Source: Hirundichthys speculiger (Eukaryota > Chordata > Actinopteri > Beloniformes > Exocoetidae). Taken from it: a stretch of 64,000 bases of DNA. The notes under the pieces were generated by a model. The model did no database searches, was not told where the DNA came from, and worked only from the letters and a program-made list of their open reading frames with translations. How positions within the stretch are numbered: the first letter of the stretch is position 1; the number at the start of each line of letters is the position of its first letter. The position numbers and the translations under genes are program-made. Shown piece after piece: positions 1-9,935 of this stretch. The DNA lies in the NCBI GenBank assembly GCA_018398805.1, contig JAGFBZ010000290.1, positions 1,364,001 through 1,428,000 on the forward strand, read 5' to 3'.

Positions 1-364
1 AACCTAGCCATCCAAACCAGTTTGTCTTTAGTCTTGATGCTGTGAAAAACAATTTTTCACAATCTGAAGATGCAGTTGTTTTCTCCTGCTCTTTTGTAGC
101 TATCACATAGTGCTCATTAGTTTTCTGCACTCAAAAGTGTCATAATCAAATCCAACTCAGCTTGCTGAAACCTCCACAGGCTCTGATGTGACTCTTTAGA
201 TATTTCTTCCTGATTCCCACCTGTTCAGTCCATTTACCAGATGAGTTTTTTGTTGTGGTCTGAGAGGAGGTGTGAAGTGTAAATATACCATACTGACCAC
301 ATGTATCAGTCTGAGAGTATCTTGGTGGTGTTTTCAATATAAGATCACATCAAGACTTCTTATT
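1..364. other. No recognisable feature
   Basis: AT-rich unique-looking DNA. I see no repeat family, splice-bounded exon or recognisable protein in either strand. Confidence 0.4.
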
Positions 365-448
365 CTAGAAATGATTCAAATGCCAAACATGACTGAATTC
401 ACTCCTCCTAATGTGAGGCCAGTCATGGTTGGCATTTGTTTCTAAAGT
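365..448 (+). other. Fold-back hairpin, miRNA-precursor-like
   Basis: The arms at 377-395 and 420-438 pair over 19 positions with one mismatch around a 24-nt loop. After a 5-nt bulge on the left, a second short helix (about 365-371 with 440-448) lengthens it to about 80 nt. The size and single-loop shape fit a pre-miRNA, but I do not recognise a known miRNA seed. A tiny MITE is the main alternative. Confidence 0.35.
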
Positions 449-571
449 CAAAGGAAGCTTCTTTCTCAATCTTAAACCACTTTATCTGTTTCTCAGTCCT
501 GTTTTAGTCCCTCAGATCAGAATCTATCTGTCCCTGTTGGTTTGTCATCAACCCTCTCATTTATGTTTCAG

Positions 572-617
572 CTGTTTAGAGATGTGCGATAATCCTTACA
601 GCAGCAACAATGGCCAG
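572..617 (+). CDS. Possible 46-bp internal exon of an unidentified gene
   Basis: A pyrimidine-rich stretch ending in TTTATGTTTCAG (acceptor AG at 570-571) precedes 46 bp ending CCAG before GTAAGA (donor at 618). Only the second reading phase is open; it encodes CLEMCDNPYSSNNGQ. The signals are good on both sides, but I do not recognise the peptide and see no partner exons, so this may be a chance combination. If real, it belongs to a + strand gene reaching in from the left. Confidence 0.25.
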
Positions 618-1318
618 GTAAGAAGTTTGTTGTTTCATCAAGTTGAACGAGAGTAAATTACAGTAGACACAAGCTTTTCATACTCCCAGGTTTTCTGTGT
701 GTGTCAGGTCATATGCCAGCTCAACTCAGTAGTAGGCTATTATGAGCACTTTTCATTTTTAGTCTAGTACACCAGCAATCATAATGACCTCTCTAATTAA
801 CTTCAGAACTATGATGTTTTGCACATTAACAAAATTTGAAAATATTCTATTCTAGAATTAGTCAAATTCTACTTTCATAAAAGTAGAATTTGTTAGCAGA
901 CAGATTGTTTGGATTACATTTGACTGTGTAAATAATAAACTGGTGAGTGTAGTTGTACAGAGAAAGAAAGCCTTGAAGTCAGCTGAGTATCCTTGACTAT
1001 AAAATTAAACAACTAAATGTCATATTTGAGCCACATAAAAGTATATATTTTTTATTATTTGAATATTAACTAATATATTTTGCAATTTTGTTCACAACGT
1101 CAAGTGGGGGGAAAAAAAAGAAAAAAGCACATGCTTTTTCAATCTTAAGATTTTCCTGATTTTTATATTAGGATAGAATAAGGGTTTTCTAGATATTTCT
1201 GGTCAGATTCAGTCCTCTCACAGTCTTTGAATTTTGAGTTTACATTCCCATGTTGTTAATATGTTGCATACCTGTCCAACCGTGTAGTACCAAAGCACAC
1301 CTCCACCTACCTCTACCG
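618..1318. other. Unique AT-rich DNA with a short perfect hairpin
   Basis: No gene seen. It holds a perfect 13-bp stem with a 4-nt loop (863-875 and 880-892) and an A-run near 1110. If the 572-617 exon is real this is intronic. Confidence 0.35.
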
Positions 1319-1540
1319 CAGGGGTGTGAAAATCCAGTCCTTGAGGGCCGCTGTCCTTCACATCTTAGATATTTTCCAGCTTCAGCACCCCTGATTCAAA
1401 TGAATGAATCATCATCAGCTTGTCATCCAGGTCTGCACAGGTCTGTTAACGACCCGTTCATTTGAATCAGGTGTGCTGAAGCGGGGAAACATCTTAGATA
1501 TGCAGGACAGCAGCCCTCCAGGACTGGAGTTGGAGACCCA
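1319..1540. mobile_element. Palindromic hAT-type MITE, copy 1
   Basis: Starts with CAGGGGTGTG and is nearly self-complementary: the left part (to about 1400) and the right part (1455-1540) share the inverted blocks for 'ccagtcctt/cgaggg' and 'gattcaaatga'. This arrangement is that of a very abundant teleost MITE whose ends read CAGGGGTG...CACCCCTG. The right terminus is eroded and no target duplication is visible. Confidence 0.65.
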
Positions 1541-1719
1541 AGCTCTGCCCTGTCAGAGACCAGTAATCGTGCCGTGCTTGAGTATGGAATGGAGCGCTTA
1601 AGTAGACAAAGAAGCCAGGTTTCAGAGGTCTGTTGTGCTTGGGCATGGTATAGATTTCCAAGTATGAGGTCAACCCCAAAAAAAAAAAAAAATCCTTAAC
1701 ATGTCTTAAACTTAGGTGA

Positions 1720-1825
1720 ATACAAACTTGGATGACAACTACAAATGACATCAGGTGTGTGTGGCAGGAAAACATCTAAGACTTGCAGGGCAGCAGCCCT
1801 CGAGGACTGGAATTGCTCACCCCTG
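1720..1825. mobile_element. Palindromic hAT-type MITE, copy 2 (right half)
   Basis: Ends exactly in CACCCCTG at 1825 and repeats the right arm of the copy just upstream (aaacatctaagacttgcagg, then the cctcgaggactgg block). The left half is missing or unrecognisable. It abuts Tc1-derived sequence at 1826. Confidence 0.55.
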
Positions 1826-1860
1826 GTTTATGGTCAACTAAACTACTGCAGAGAGCCCAG
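1826..1860 (-). mobile_element. Tc1 transposase fragment, left of Harbinger insertion
   Basis: Matches the antisense of a teleost Tc1 transposase region (the ATGGTCAACT...CCCAG segment). The continuation lies at 3156 beyond the Harbinger element, so the two pieces were once contiguous; the related remnant at 21.4 kb has the same order uninterrupted. Confidence 0.6.
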
Positions 1861-2076
1861 AGGGGTGTACTACGAAGCGAGATTAGAGGGTTAGCGAGGT
1901 ATGTTGAGTCTAAAACCAGGATTTCCGGTACCACGAAGGTGGCTCTCTTTCAACCTGGCTAGATCACCATGGTAACTTACTCTGCAAACTTATCCTGGTA
2001 CGGAGCAGGTTATGTGCAGAGTTTAGGCTCAAATCGGCTATAAAAAGCACCGCCCTTTCACTTTCACCCAATCCCG

Positions 2077-2400
2077 TTGACTTTAGCGCCAGGATTGTGC
2101 GAGGATAGGAAGAGAGTATTCAGAGACCGGACTGATCCGCTGGCTTCCCATGACCATATTCTCTATGAACGCTATAGATTTCCAGCTGAGGGAATACGTT
2201 ACATTTGTAATCTGCTAGAGCTATATATTGGCAGCGCCACCAAACGCAGCCGTGCGCTCACAGTAGCGCAAACGGTGTGCGTTTCTTTGCCGCGGGAACC
2301 TACATGCATTTAGTTGGTGATGCAGAAAATCTGAGCCAGAATACTGGAATACTGTACTTGCTCTTACTAAACTGCTGAATATGTTTGTAGTATTCCCTGG
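2077..2400 (+). pseudogene. HARBI1-like transposase, N-terminal remnant
   Basis: The open frame from 2077 carries LYERYRFPAEGIRYICNLLE and then KRSRALTVAQTVCV, a layout typical of the N-terminal helical part of Harbinger nucleases, which precedes the DDE catalytic domain. After residue about 70 the frame shifts; the related RFFAAGTYMHLVGDAENLSQ segment is read in another phase from about 2281. The remaining 250 residues or so with the catalytic acids are absent. It cannot encode a nuclease. Confidence 0.8.
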
Positions 2401-2781
2401 CCATCTGCCCACGCTTCAAATAAAAGAAGCGTTTTACTAAATCAGGTAACATAAATTAATAGTCCATTATATTGATAATCAGTGTGACGTGGAATTTCAT
2501 ATGAAATGTTGTAATATAATTCATTCATAAGTTCCCCAGGGTGATAGGGTACCTATTAAAGTGGCCGGTGAGTGTGTATAACAGATAATATTAAATCTTA
2601 AATTAATTTCACATAGATTTAGCAAAAAACTAAAGTGATTTTCATTTATCATTCATAATGGGACAGTCAGACCTATAATGTTTAAATCTGCTGCATTAAA
2701 GTTTAAAGTTTAAGTGCTCTAAAAGAGGGAGGGAGATTAATTAAGGTTGTGAAATAAATATAGTGGTGAAATAAATATAAT

Positions 2782-3036
2782 TTACGAATTTACACGATCT
2801 GCAATTTTTTGCCAGCACTCCTCTCTGGCTTTACTCGCACCAACAGTATTTCTTTTGGCCGTAAAGATTTCTTTGAAATCCTCATAGCCCTGCATTATTA
2901 AAACCTGCTCCTCCTGACTGAAATATACGGACCGCCATCTATCCATTTTATCCGGAAGAGGCGTCAAATGACGCGTCAAACGCCCCCTTTTATGTGAACG
3001 CGCACAGAGCAGAAAGCAGAAAGCCGCGGTTAACAA
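2782..3036 (-). pseudogene. Harbinger Myb/SANT-like DNA-binding protein, N-terminal remnant
   Basis: On the minus strand the likely start is the second Met (2946), giving MDRWRSVYFSQEEQVLIMQG followed by YEDFKEIF and EECWQKIADRVN. This is the three-helix Myb/SANT-like module (F-S..E...L, then W..I) that accompanies Harbinger transposases and helps them bind the element ends. It stops after about 55 residues, where the internal deletion joins other sequence. It is convergent with the nuclease remnant, the usual order in this superfamily. Confidence 0.75.
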
Positions 3037-3155
3037 AGATAGTTGATAACCACCGTCGTGGTACCAGTTATCTCTGATCGCGAGTTTCAGGTTTGTTAAG
3101 CCAGCTCACCCAAAGAAAGCCTGGCTGTGTTGAACTTGCTTCGTAGTATACCCCT

Positions 3156-3240
3156 CAGGTCTTTTGGCTGCAAAACAAACTCAAATCATCAGGCCTCTAT
3201 CACGATGTTTGACAGCAAATACCAGGATTAGTGACTGGTG
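3156..3240 (-). mobile_element. Tc1 transposase fragment, right of Harbinger insertion
   Basis: The sequence GGCTGCAAAACAAACTCAAA and following is the antisense of a Tc1 transposase and aligns to the same family at 21454. It continues the piece at 1826-1860 once the Harbinger element and one CAG copy are removed. Confidence 0.65.
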
Positions 3241-3463
3241 ATACTTTTGGAAAAAATTAGCTCAGATGACAGAACTTTCCTGGTTTCTATCAAAAAAAAA
3301 AATGAAGAAAAAGGTTTTACTACTTTTTCCCTTTTTTTCTAATCCATGAAAATTAATGTTGTTTAATAACCATGCACAAACAGTGACCCTGTTCAGTTGT
3401 CCTGAATAACGTTAAATCATCTCCAGTAACAGCCAAATACACACACACACATATACATCCATA

Positions 3464-4215
3464 CACTGTTGTGAAAAAGTAATTGCCCCCTTCCTGATTT
3501 CTTTCTCTTTTTTTGTGGTAAATATATTTTTTGAATTGATTGCTGTCAGACCTGTCAAATCAAGAGATCACTGAAATAGAACCTGTCTGAAAAAGGCCAA
3601 AAAATCTCAAAAAGCAAGACATCATGCTGCGATCCAAAGAAATTCTGGAACAGATGAGAAACAAAGTAATTGAAATCTTTCAGTCTGGAAAAGGTTACAA
3701 AGCCGTTTCTAAAGCTTTGGGGCTCCAGCAAACCACAGTGAAAGCCACTATCCATGAACGGAGAAACACTGAACAGTGGTGAACCTTCCCAGGAGTAGCC
3801 AGCCTACAAAAATTAACCCAAGAGCACAGCAGCGACTCATCCAAGAGGTCACAAAAGAACTCACAACAACATCTAAAGAACTGCAGGCCTCACTTGCCTC
3901 ATTTAAGGTCAGTGTTCATGACTCAACCATCAGAAAGAGACTAGCTAAAAATAGCATCCATGGCCGAGTTCCAAAGGAGAACCACTGCTGACCAAAAAGA
4001 ACATAAAGGCTCATCTCACTTTTGCCAAAAATCATTTTAATGAAAACCAAGACTTTGGGGAAAATATCCTGTGGACTGACAAAACAAAAGTGAAAATCTT
4101 TGGAAGGTGCATGTCCCGTTACATCTGGCATAACAGTAAGACAGTATTTCAGAAATAAAACATACCAGCAGTCAAATATGGTGGTGGTAGTGTGATGGTC
4201 TGGGGCTGGGGCATC
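3464..4215 (+). mobile_element. Tc1-like transposon A, 5' portion with broken transposase
   Basis: Begins at a TA (3462-3463) with CACTGTTGTGAAAAAGTAAT, the terminus of a common fish Tc1 lineage. A transposase frame starts at ATG 3624 (MLRSKEILEQMRNKVIEIFQ; an HTH region with GYKAVSKALGL). It is cut by a stop or frameshift near 3780, resumes as QRLIQEVTKELTTTSKELQA, and again around 4060 as WTDKTKVKIFG, where the first catalytic Asp survives but the usual following Glu is Lys. It ends at the GGGSVMVWG motif, where a different Tc1 begins. The 3' half and right terminus are missing. Confidence 0.8.
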
Positions 4216-4772
4216 ATGAAGACCAAGGAACACACCAGGCAGGTCCGAGATACTGTTGTGGTGAACTGTAAAGCCGGATTTGGATATAAAAAGATTTCCC
4301 AAGCTTTAAATCTATCAGGAAGCACTGTGCAAGCAATCATATTGAAATGGATGGAGTATCAGACCACTGCATATCTACCAAGACCTGGCCATCCCTCTAA
4401 ACTTTCATCTGGAACAAGGAGAAGACTGATCAGAGATGCAGCCAAGAGGCCCATGATCACTCTGGATGAACTGCAGAGATCTACAGCTGAGGTGGGAGAG
4501 TCTGTCCATAGGACAACAATCAGTCATACGCTGCATAAATCTGGCCCTTATGGAAGAGTGGCAAGAAGAAAGCCAGTTCTCAAAGATATCCATAAAAGTC
4601 TTGTTTAAAGTTTGCCACAAGCCACCTGGGAGACACACCAAACATGTGGAAGAAGGTGCTCTGGTCAGATGAAACCATAATCGAACTTTGGCCACAATGC
4701 AAAACGATAAGTTTGGAGTAAAAGCAACACAGCTCATCACCCTGAACACACCATCCCCACTGTCAAACATGG
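4216..4772 (+). mobile_element. Tc1-like transposon B, transposase N-terminal half
   Basis: From ATG 4216 a 131-codon frame encodes a second, unrelated Tc1 lineage: first HTH (GFGYKKISQALNLSGSTVQA), linker LPRPGHPSK, second HTH (RRLIRDAAKRPMITLDELQR) and GRVARRKPVLK. This is the bipartite paired-like DNA-binding domain that recognises the element ends. After the stop at 4608 the degraded catalytic part is traceable (SDET-like, then IPTVKH at about 4755) up to 4772. No B-type 5' end is present: the coding start is joined directly to element A. Confidence 0.8.
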
Positions 4773-4878
4773 TTGATTCTTGACAAAAAAACTGAAATGA
4801 TATATCTTTATGTTTGAAGCCTGAAATATGGCTAAAGGTTGAAAATAATATATAGAATAAAAAAAAGAAAAAGAATCA
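4773..4878. other. Short AT-rich spacer
   Basis: A-rich spacer between the Tc1 chimera and the next hAT copy; nothing recognised. Confidence 0.4.
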
Positions 4879-5519
4879 AGGTTGGGCAATGATTAAATTT
4901 TTTTTTATCGCGATTAATCGCATTATTTCCCTGATTAATCATGATTAATCACATTGTATACGCAAAATCAGATATTGTATTCAAAAGAAATGTAAAATGC
5001 ACTTTTATTAAAATGTTTTGCTGCCATATGAACTAAAGTGCCATAACTTAACACTTTTAACATTGGCACTTGTCAGTAACACACATTTAATGTAAATTTC
5101 ATCTTAAATAATGTAAAATTAACTGCCATGGCATTAATGTCATCCTGTTTTTTATAAATAAAAAAAAAAAAGAAAAAAAAGTCTACAGACAAAATCCAAC
5201 AAAGTGATTGTGGGTCAGCACAATCAAAACATTAAAACAGGTCATTTCTGAGGTAACAGTAGAAACTTTTAACGGGGAGTTCAACTTGGCAGTTGTTACA
5301 AATAACCTTGTTTCTGTCAAATCCTCCGCCTGGAAGAACTTTAAAATGAAAATGACCATGTTAAAGTTCAGTAACTTTACCAATCCGTGTATCATTTGTT
5401 CTTTCTATTTTCAATTGTCAATCACTCTTTTTCAGACAGAATTGTTAATATTGCTACCTGAGTTGCTACCCGAACTGTAAAGTACACAGATTTTTACCGT
5501 TCTCCATGTCTGTTTTAGC
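4879..5519 (-). mobile_element. BED-finger hAT family, copy A (internally deleted)
   Basis: Starts with a variant GGTTGGGCAATG terminus and the diagnostic 'cgcgattaatcgcat' block, and aligns with the complete copy at 17787. Relative to that copy it lacks about 330 bp in the middle and ends at 5519 before the right terminus. On the minus strand around 5225-5320 a frame reads FDRNKVICNNCQVELPVKSF, resembling a BED zinc finger (C-x2-C) of hAT transposases, soon ending in a stop. Confidence 0.7.
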
Positions 5520-7375
5520 TTTACCACACACACATATTTATTTATTTTATTTATTTATTTTTTTTTAATTTATTCTTTGAAGCACAAGTCAAATGACAAA
5601 GTTTGAGCAAGAGTTAAAGCGTGATATCTCAGTTTAAACTAATTCGATGGTTTTTCTGTCAGGCTGCATCTGTGTTTATCTCCTGACTGCAGCTTATTGA
5701 GTCCATCTCTCATGAGCAGCCTCATATCGTGTTGCCATGGCTCTGAGATATTTGTGGTTTGGATGAGAATTTTAAGCTTGACCTCCCCAGAGACTTTAAA
5801 AGTACAGTGAAACTCATTTTAGCCGTAGTGAGATTGGGTGCATGTTATATTTGCTGTGTAGAAATACTTACCTGTGCAGATGTTTATAAATGATGTTGTA
5901 CATTTCTTGATAAATATGATGTTGAATCCCTGATTTTATTTTTTTGAAGGGTGGGTGGCGAGGCACATCAGATGACCCCTGAATATTCCAGTGACTTCAA
6001 TCTGTGAATGAACAAACCAGAACAACGGATGCTCAGAGAGCATGGACACCTATAATGCTTGTGGATTGTGAATTTTCTGCTTGGAACAAAAAGTAATCCA
6101 ACTACAGGATCATGTGTAAAAGGCAATCTACACTAGTTTCATCCATGAATTAATTTTCCTGATCGACGGAACAAATACTAGGGAGCTTTGGCATTAAAGG
6201 AGGAGGACCCAGTGAACGGAGCACAATCGAAATGACGACTTTCTTCCTTAGTTGCTTCCTGCTTGTTGTGCAGCAAGTTTTAAATAGTCTCACTTTTTCC
6301 ACTGATAGCTGGAGTTGAAATGGAATCACTGCAACGAAACTTAATTTTTCAATTCTTTGTTTTACAAAAGACTAATAAGTTTGAGCAGCACTGAATGCTT
6401 GAACATTTTTTTTTCTTAATAAAAGTCTTAGTCATTTGCAGCTGAATTAGTTTTTCTGTCCACTTCAAATGCTTCTGTTTAATAACTCAATGCTGTAGTT
6501 GTGCAGCTATGCATAGAACAATTGTCAATAATCAAAACTCATATGAAAGTTTCCACTGACCTGTTTTTTTTTTTTTTTTTTTAACTGGACTCAACTGAAA
6601 CATGAGTTGACAGCTTAGTATCTGTTGCACTGTAGTTATTTGTCATTGCTTTTGCGCAAAAAAAGCAGCAGTTCATGGGCAGACATGCGTCATGTGTGGA
6701 TGAATTTTATGTTGCGTAAAGAAATTGACTGCTGGGGTGTAAAGTAAGGACAGTTTTGCACCTACAAAAAAAAAAACCAAACAACTATTAGTGTTTTTTT
6801 CAGATTAAAACATCAATGTCACAGCTGAAAGCAAAAGGTCTTAAGCAGAGAAATGTAAAATAGACTACAAAATAACTTTTTTTTTTTAATTATCATTCTG
6901 AATTAGATACACTTGGTGCACCTTAAGGAGGTCAGATTTTAATCTACATTTAATCAAAGCCTCATTTTCCTGGGCCTCTTCTCAGTGGTTTCTGTCTCAG
7001 TAACTCTGATAACAGTTCTGGATATTGTAGATGTGATTTAACAAATATATTATTTTCCATCATGCACAGCATAGAAGCTTAAAAACTGTATTTTTCTAGT
7101 TTGGGGCACACAGTACTGCTCAACAATGTGTAAACACAAGACCATTAGAATGCGTTGTCTGCCAGGGTCACAACTTGTCCAGCTTCTTCACCCATCCTTA
7201 TATTGTTGTTGCCTGTTTGTCAGCTGTAGACTTGTTCTTTACTGTAAAGATTTATTTATTTTGACAGCGCAGGATGCCAGTTTCTGTGTAGACAAATGTG
7301 TTTGCATATTCTTGTGATTTTTATGATTTTTCAGCTAAATGTTAAAAGAACATTCCAGAATTATAAAAGCCTTAT
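5520..7375. other. Unique AT-rich DNA, no gene seen
   Basis: Contains a (TTTA)-rich tract at about 5537-5572, poly-T at 6567-6582 and several A-runs. I find no repeat family, exon or regulatory cluster that I can support. Confidence 0.4.
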
Positions 7376-7840
7376 GTCTAATATTCGATGGTAAGGAGTA
7401 TAAACTTTAATCAGGGGCCAAAATAAAATGAATGGAAACTGTTTTAAGTAAGAAAAGAAAATGTGTTTGCAGCAAAGCGGCAACTGATGGTAGCACTTGG
7501 TGCAATCGACCTACGTCAAAACAAATTTCTCTCTCAAGCTGTGACAAGACTCAAAAATGTCATTGCACTTGATTGCATGGCTAGAGGTCTCTACAGACAA
7601 AAGAAAAGTTAACTTAATGTGTACAGAAAATGTCTTAACAAATTTTGTGCAGGGATCTCCTTACAGTTGAAACACCCTCGCACAAATTACTGTCATTAGA
7701 CACAAAAGGAGGAGAGCTCATGGCTTCTTCTTCTATAGATCAATACCTAGATTTTTGACAAAATAAACAATTGTCAGAAAAAACTATAACATTTTTGGTT
7801 TCTTATGAAAGACTACACTTCTTACCATCTAATATTAGAC
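7376..7840. mobile_element. Candidate MITE with 27-bp inverted ends
   Basis: The ends at 7376-7402 and 7814-7840 are inverted repeats (GTCTAATATT...GATGGTAAG) matching at about 24 of 27 positions, enclosing about 410 bp with no coding sequence. The outer borders show no clear target duplication, so the superfamily is unknown. An inverted duplication of unique DNA would be the alternative. Confidence 0.5.
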
Positions 7841-8758
7841 CCTTTCTAGAGAAGCACCTATGTAGAAAGTTTAGTTACAGTGTGTGGTTATGAGAGTGTT
7901 TTATTGCTCTCTGACCTGAATTGGAGTCGCATGATGAGCCAGGTCTTTGTAGTAGTAATAACTCTAGAAAGTATTCAGTCTTTTTCTGTGAGGTTTACTA
8001 ATCTCCTTGGATGTATTATAGCGTAAGAAGGCTTTCATTACACGGATGGTGAGAGATTTTAGGATCAGTATTACACATGAATAGGTGTTTTTTAAGCCAA
8101 GCCTTTCCTTTGCAAGCAATCAAATAACTTCTCATCCGGGTTTCACGAAAATTATGGTGTGTTAACTTTTGAGATATTTATAGATCATTTGCCAGCAACA
8201 TTGATTCTTCAAAAAAAAAAAAATCTCATTTTTAGTTTTTCAGCTGTTCTTCATTTGCTTACATTTATAGGATTGGGTAAAAGTTTTCTTTTTCTTAGTG
8301 TTGATGAATGTATCTTTGTCTCTACAATTCATTTCCGCATTGTAAAAGTCAGCACAAAAGTCCAGCAGAGGTCAATTTTCTAAGCAGGGTGCTCTTTTTT
8401 CCTGTCTCTCTCTTTGCCTCTCTTATTTATGCTTTGCATGTACAGGTTTCTGAAACTCTAATAAACACATTCACCTAGTTGTGTATGCGTGCATGTAAAT
8501 GCACAATGTGTGTGCTTCAATATTAATTTCACAATTTTCCACCTCTGATCGCTGTAAAGAAAGAAACAAAAGATTGGCTTGTTCTAATCTCACAACACTT
8601 TGCATGTGTACGTAGTATAATGTAAAAGCAAAACTTTTGTCAAGCCTGCAGCTTACACGCAATGTCACACAAAGCCATAAAATGCAAGCCTGTAGATGTG
8701 CTTCGAGGAAAAACATCAGCCTGTGTGTTGTGGTGTATAGTGAGAACCCTGAGGAAGT

Positions 8759-8794
<36 letters not shown>

Positions 8795-9709
8795 TCACTG
8801 GTCCACCAGCTCTTCATTCATTCTGTTAAGTAGAACTGACACATCAGGGTCACTCTGTACCTCCAGACACCCACAGGAGAGCCCTGCAAGGGACTCACAC
8901 ACAGGAGATCTTCACTAAACTGTTCACAGTCATCTCGAACGTGCACAGGAACCCCATCGGGAGAATAAAAGCACATGCACATGCTAAAATAGCCTTTACT
9001 TTATGGGCCGTGGCAGCAGTTGCATAACACGGGGATGGAGATGGAGAAAGGTCATGGATGGGAGATGGGGATAAAGTCAGAACTGGGAATGCAGCTTCAG
9101 GGGCGGACCTGGAAGGTGACGAGGTGTGGCTGCCAACTTGCCAGGACCTGCCAGCCCACCTGCCAGTGTGCAATAATAAATTGTAAATGTTCACTGAGCA
9201 CAGCGAGCCACAAGCTCTGAAAATAGTAAAAGGGGCATCAGCAACCACCTGGCTTCCACAGACATCTGGATGTCCACCTGTGTGTGTTCGCTGCTTCATT
9301 TTCATTGTTGGCACACAATAACAACAGTGCAAGTGAGTGACAATTGAAATAGCTTTTGTTACATGCAGAATGGCTTCAGCAGCACACAAGAAATCCTCAT
9401 TTAGGCAAAGTTTAACCTGACTTGTTGCCACGGCTAGTAGAAATTATGTCAATGTTTAAAGGTGCAATACCTCACCGTCTTCTGTCAACATGGAAGAGGT
9501 TCTGCTCTGCTTTGTATTCTGCTCTGGAAACATTTGGACAGTGAGAACAGTTCTTACACATTGTCTTATTTTTAAGAGGCTCATGTAATTGGACAGTTGA
9601 ACATAATTAAATGAAATGCATTTTTTAAAAATATGTTGTAAAATTGTTTTTGTATGTATAGACTTAATCCTGAAATATATGTAAACCACTATATAATGCA
9701 CTGCACTGA
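7841..9709. other. Unique DNA with a GT microsatellite
   Basis: Holds a (GT)15 tract at 8763-8792. A 178-codon minus-strand open frame (9431-8895) has no recognisable domain and I do not call it a gene. No transposon ends seen. Confidence 0.35.
8763..8792. repeat. (GT)n microsatellite
   Basis: Uninterrupted dinucleotide repeat of 15 units. Confidence 0.95.
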
Positions 9710-9935
9710 CGCTTCCGCTCTAGCCTCTGAAGAGTGCAGACGTGTCTGCTTGCTCGCTCCTGCTGCTTCCTGATTTATGCACTTTTAAATCACTCAACTT
9801 TTTCTTTCATTTTAACTTTTTTCCACAAGTCTTGGGTATGATTTCATTCTTCTTTTAAGTTTACCAAGACTTCCCGAATCAATTTTGTGCTTTTTACAAC
9901 TCATCTGACAAACCAGCGACGACAAACCTCTCAAG

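Larger units (their letters stand above)
1861..3155. mobile_element. Non-autonomous PIF/Harbinger transposon, complete ends
   Basis: The terminal inverted repeats are AGGGGTGTACTACGAAGC (1861-1878) and its reverse complement at 3138-3155, matching at 17 of 18 positions. They are flanked by the 3-bp duplication CAG (1858-1860 and 3156-3158), as expected for PIF/Harbinger. The 1295-bp element keeps the beginning of both Harbinger genes, arranged convergently: a HARBI1-like nuclease N terminus on + and a Myb/SANT-like protein on -. Everything between, including the catalytic core, is lost, so it is an internal-deletion derivative that could only move with help from a full-length relative. Confidence 0.9.

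Noticed and set aside
8895..9431. 178-codon minus-strand frame
   Set aside because: No known motif; the Ser/Pro-rich middle comes from a GATGGAGATGGG-like stretch. No supporting signals.
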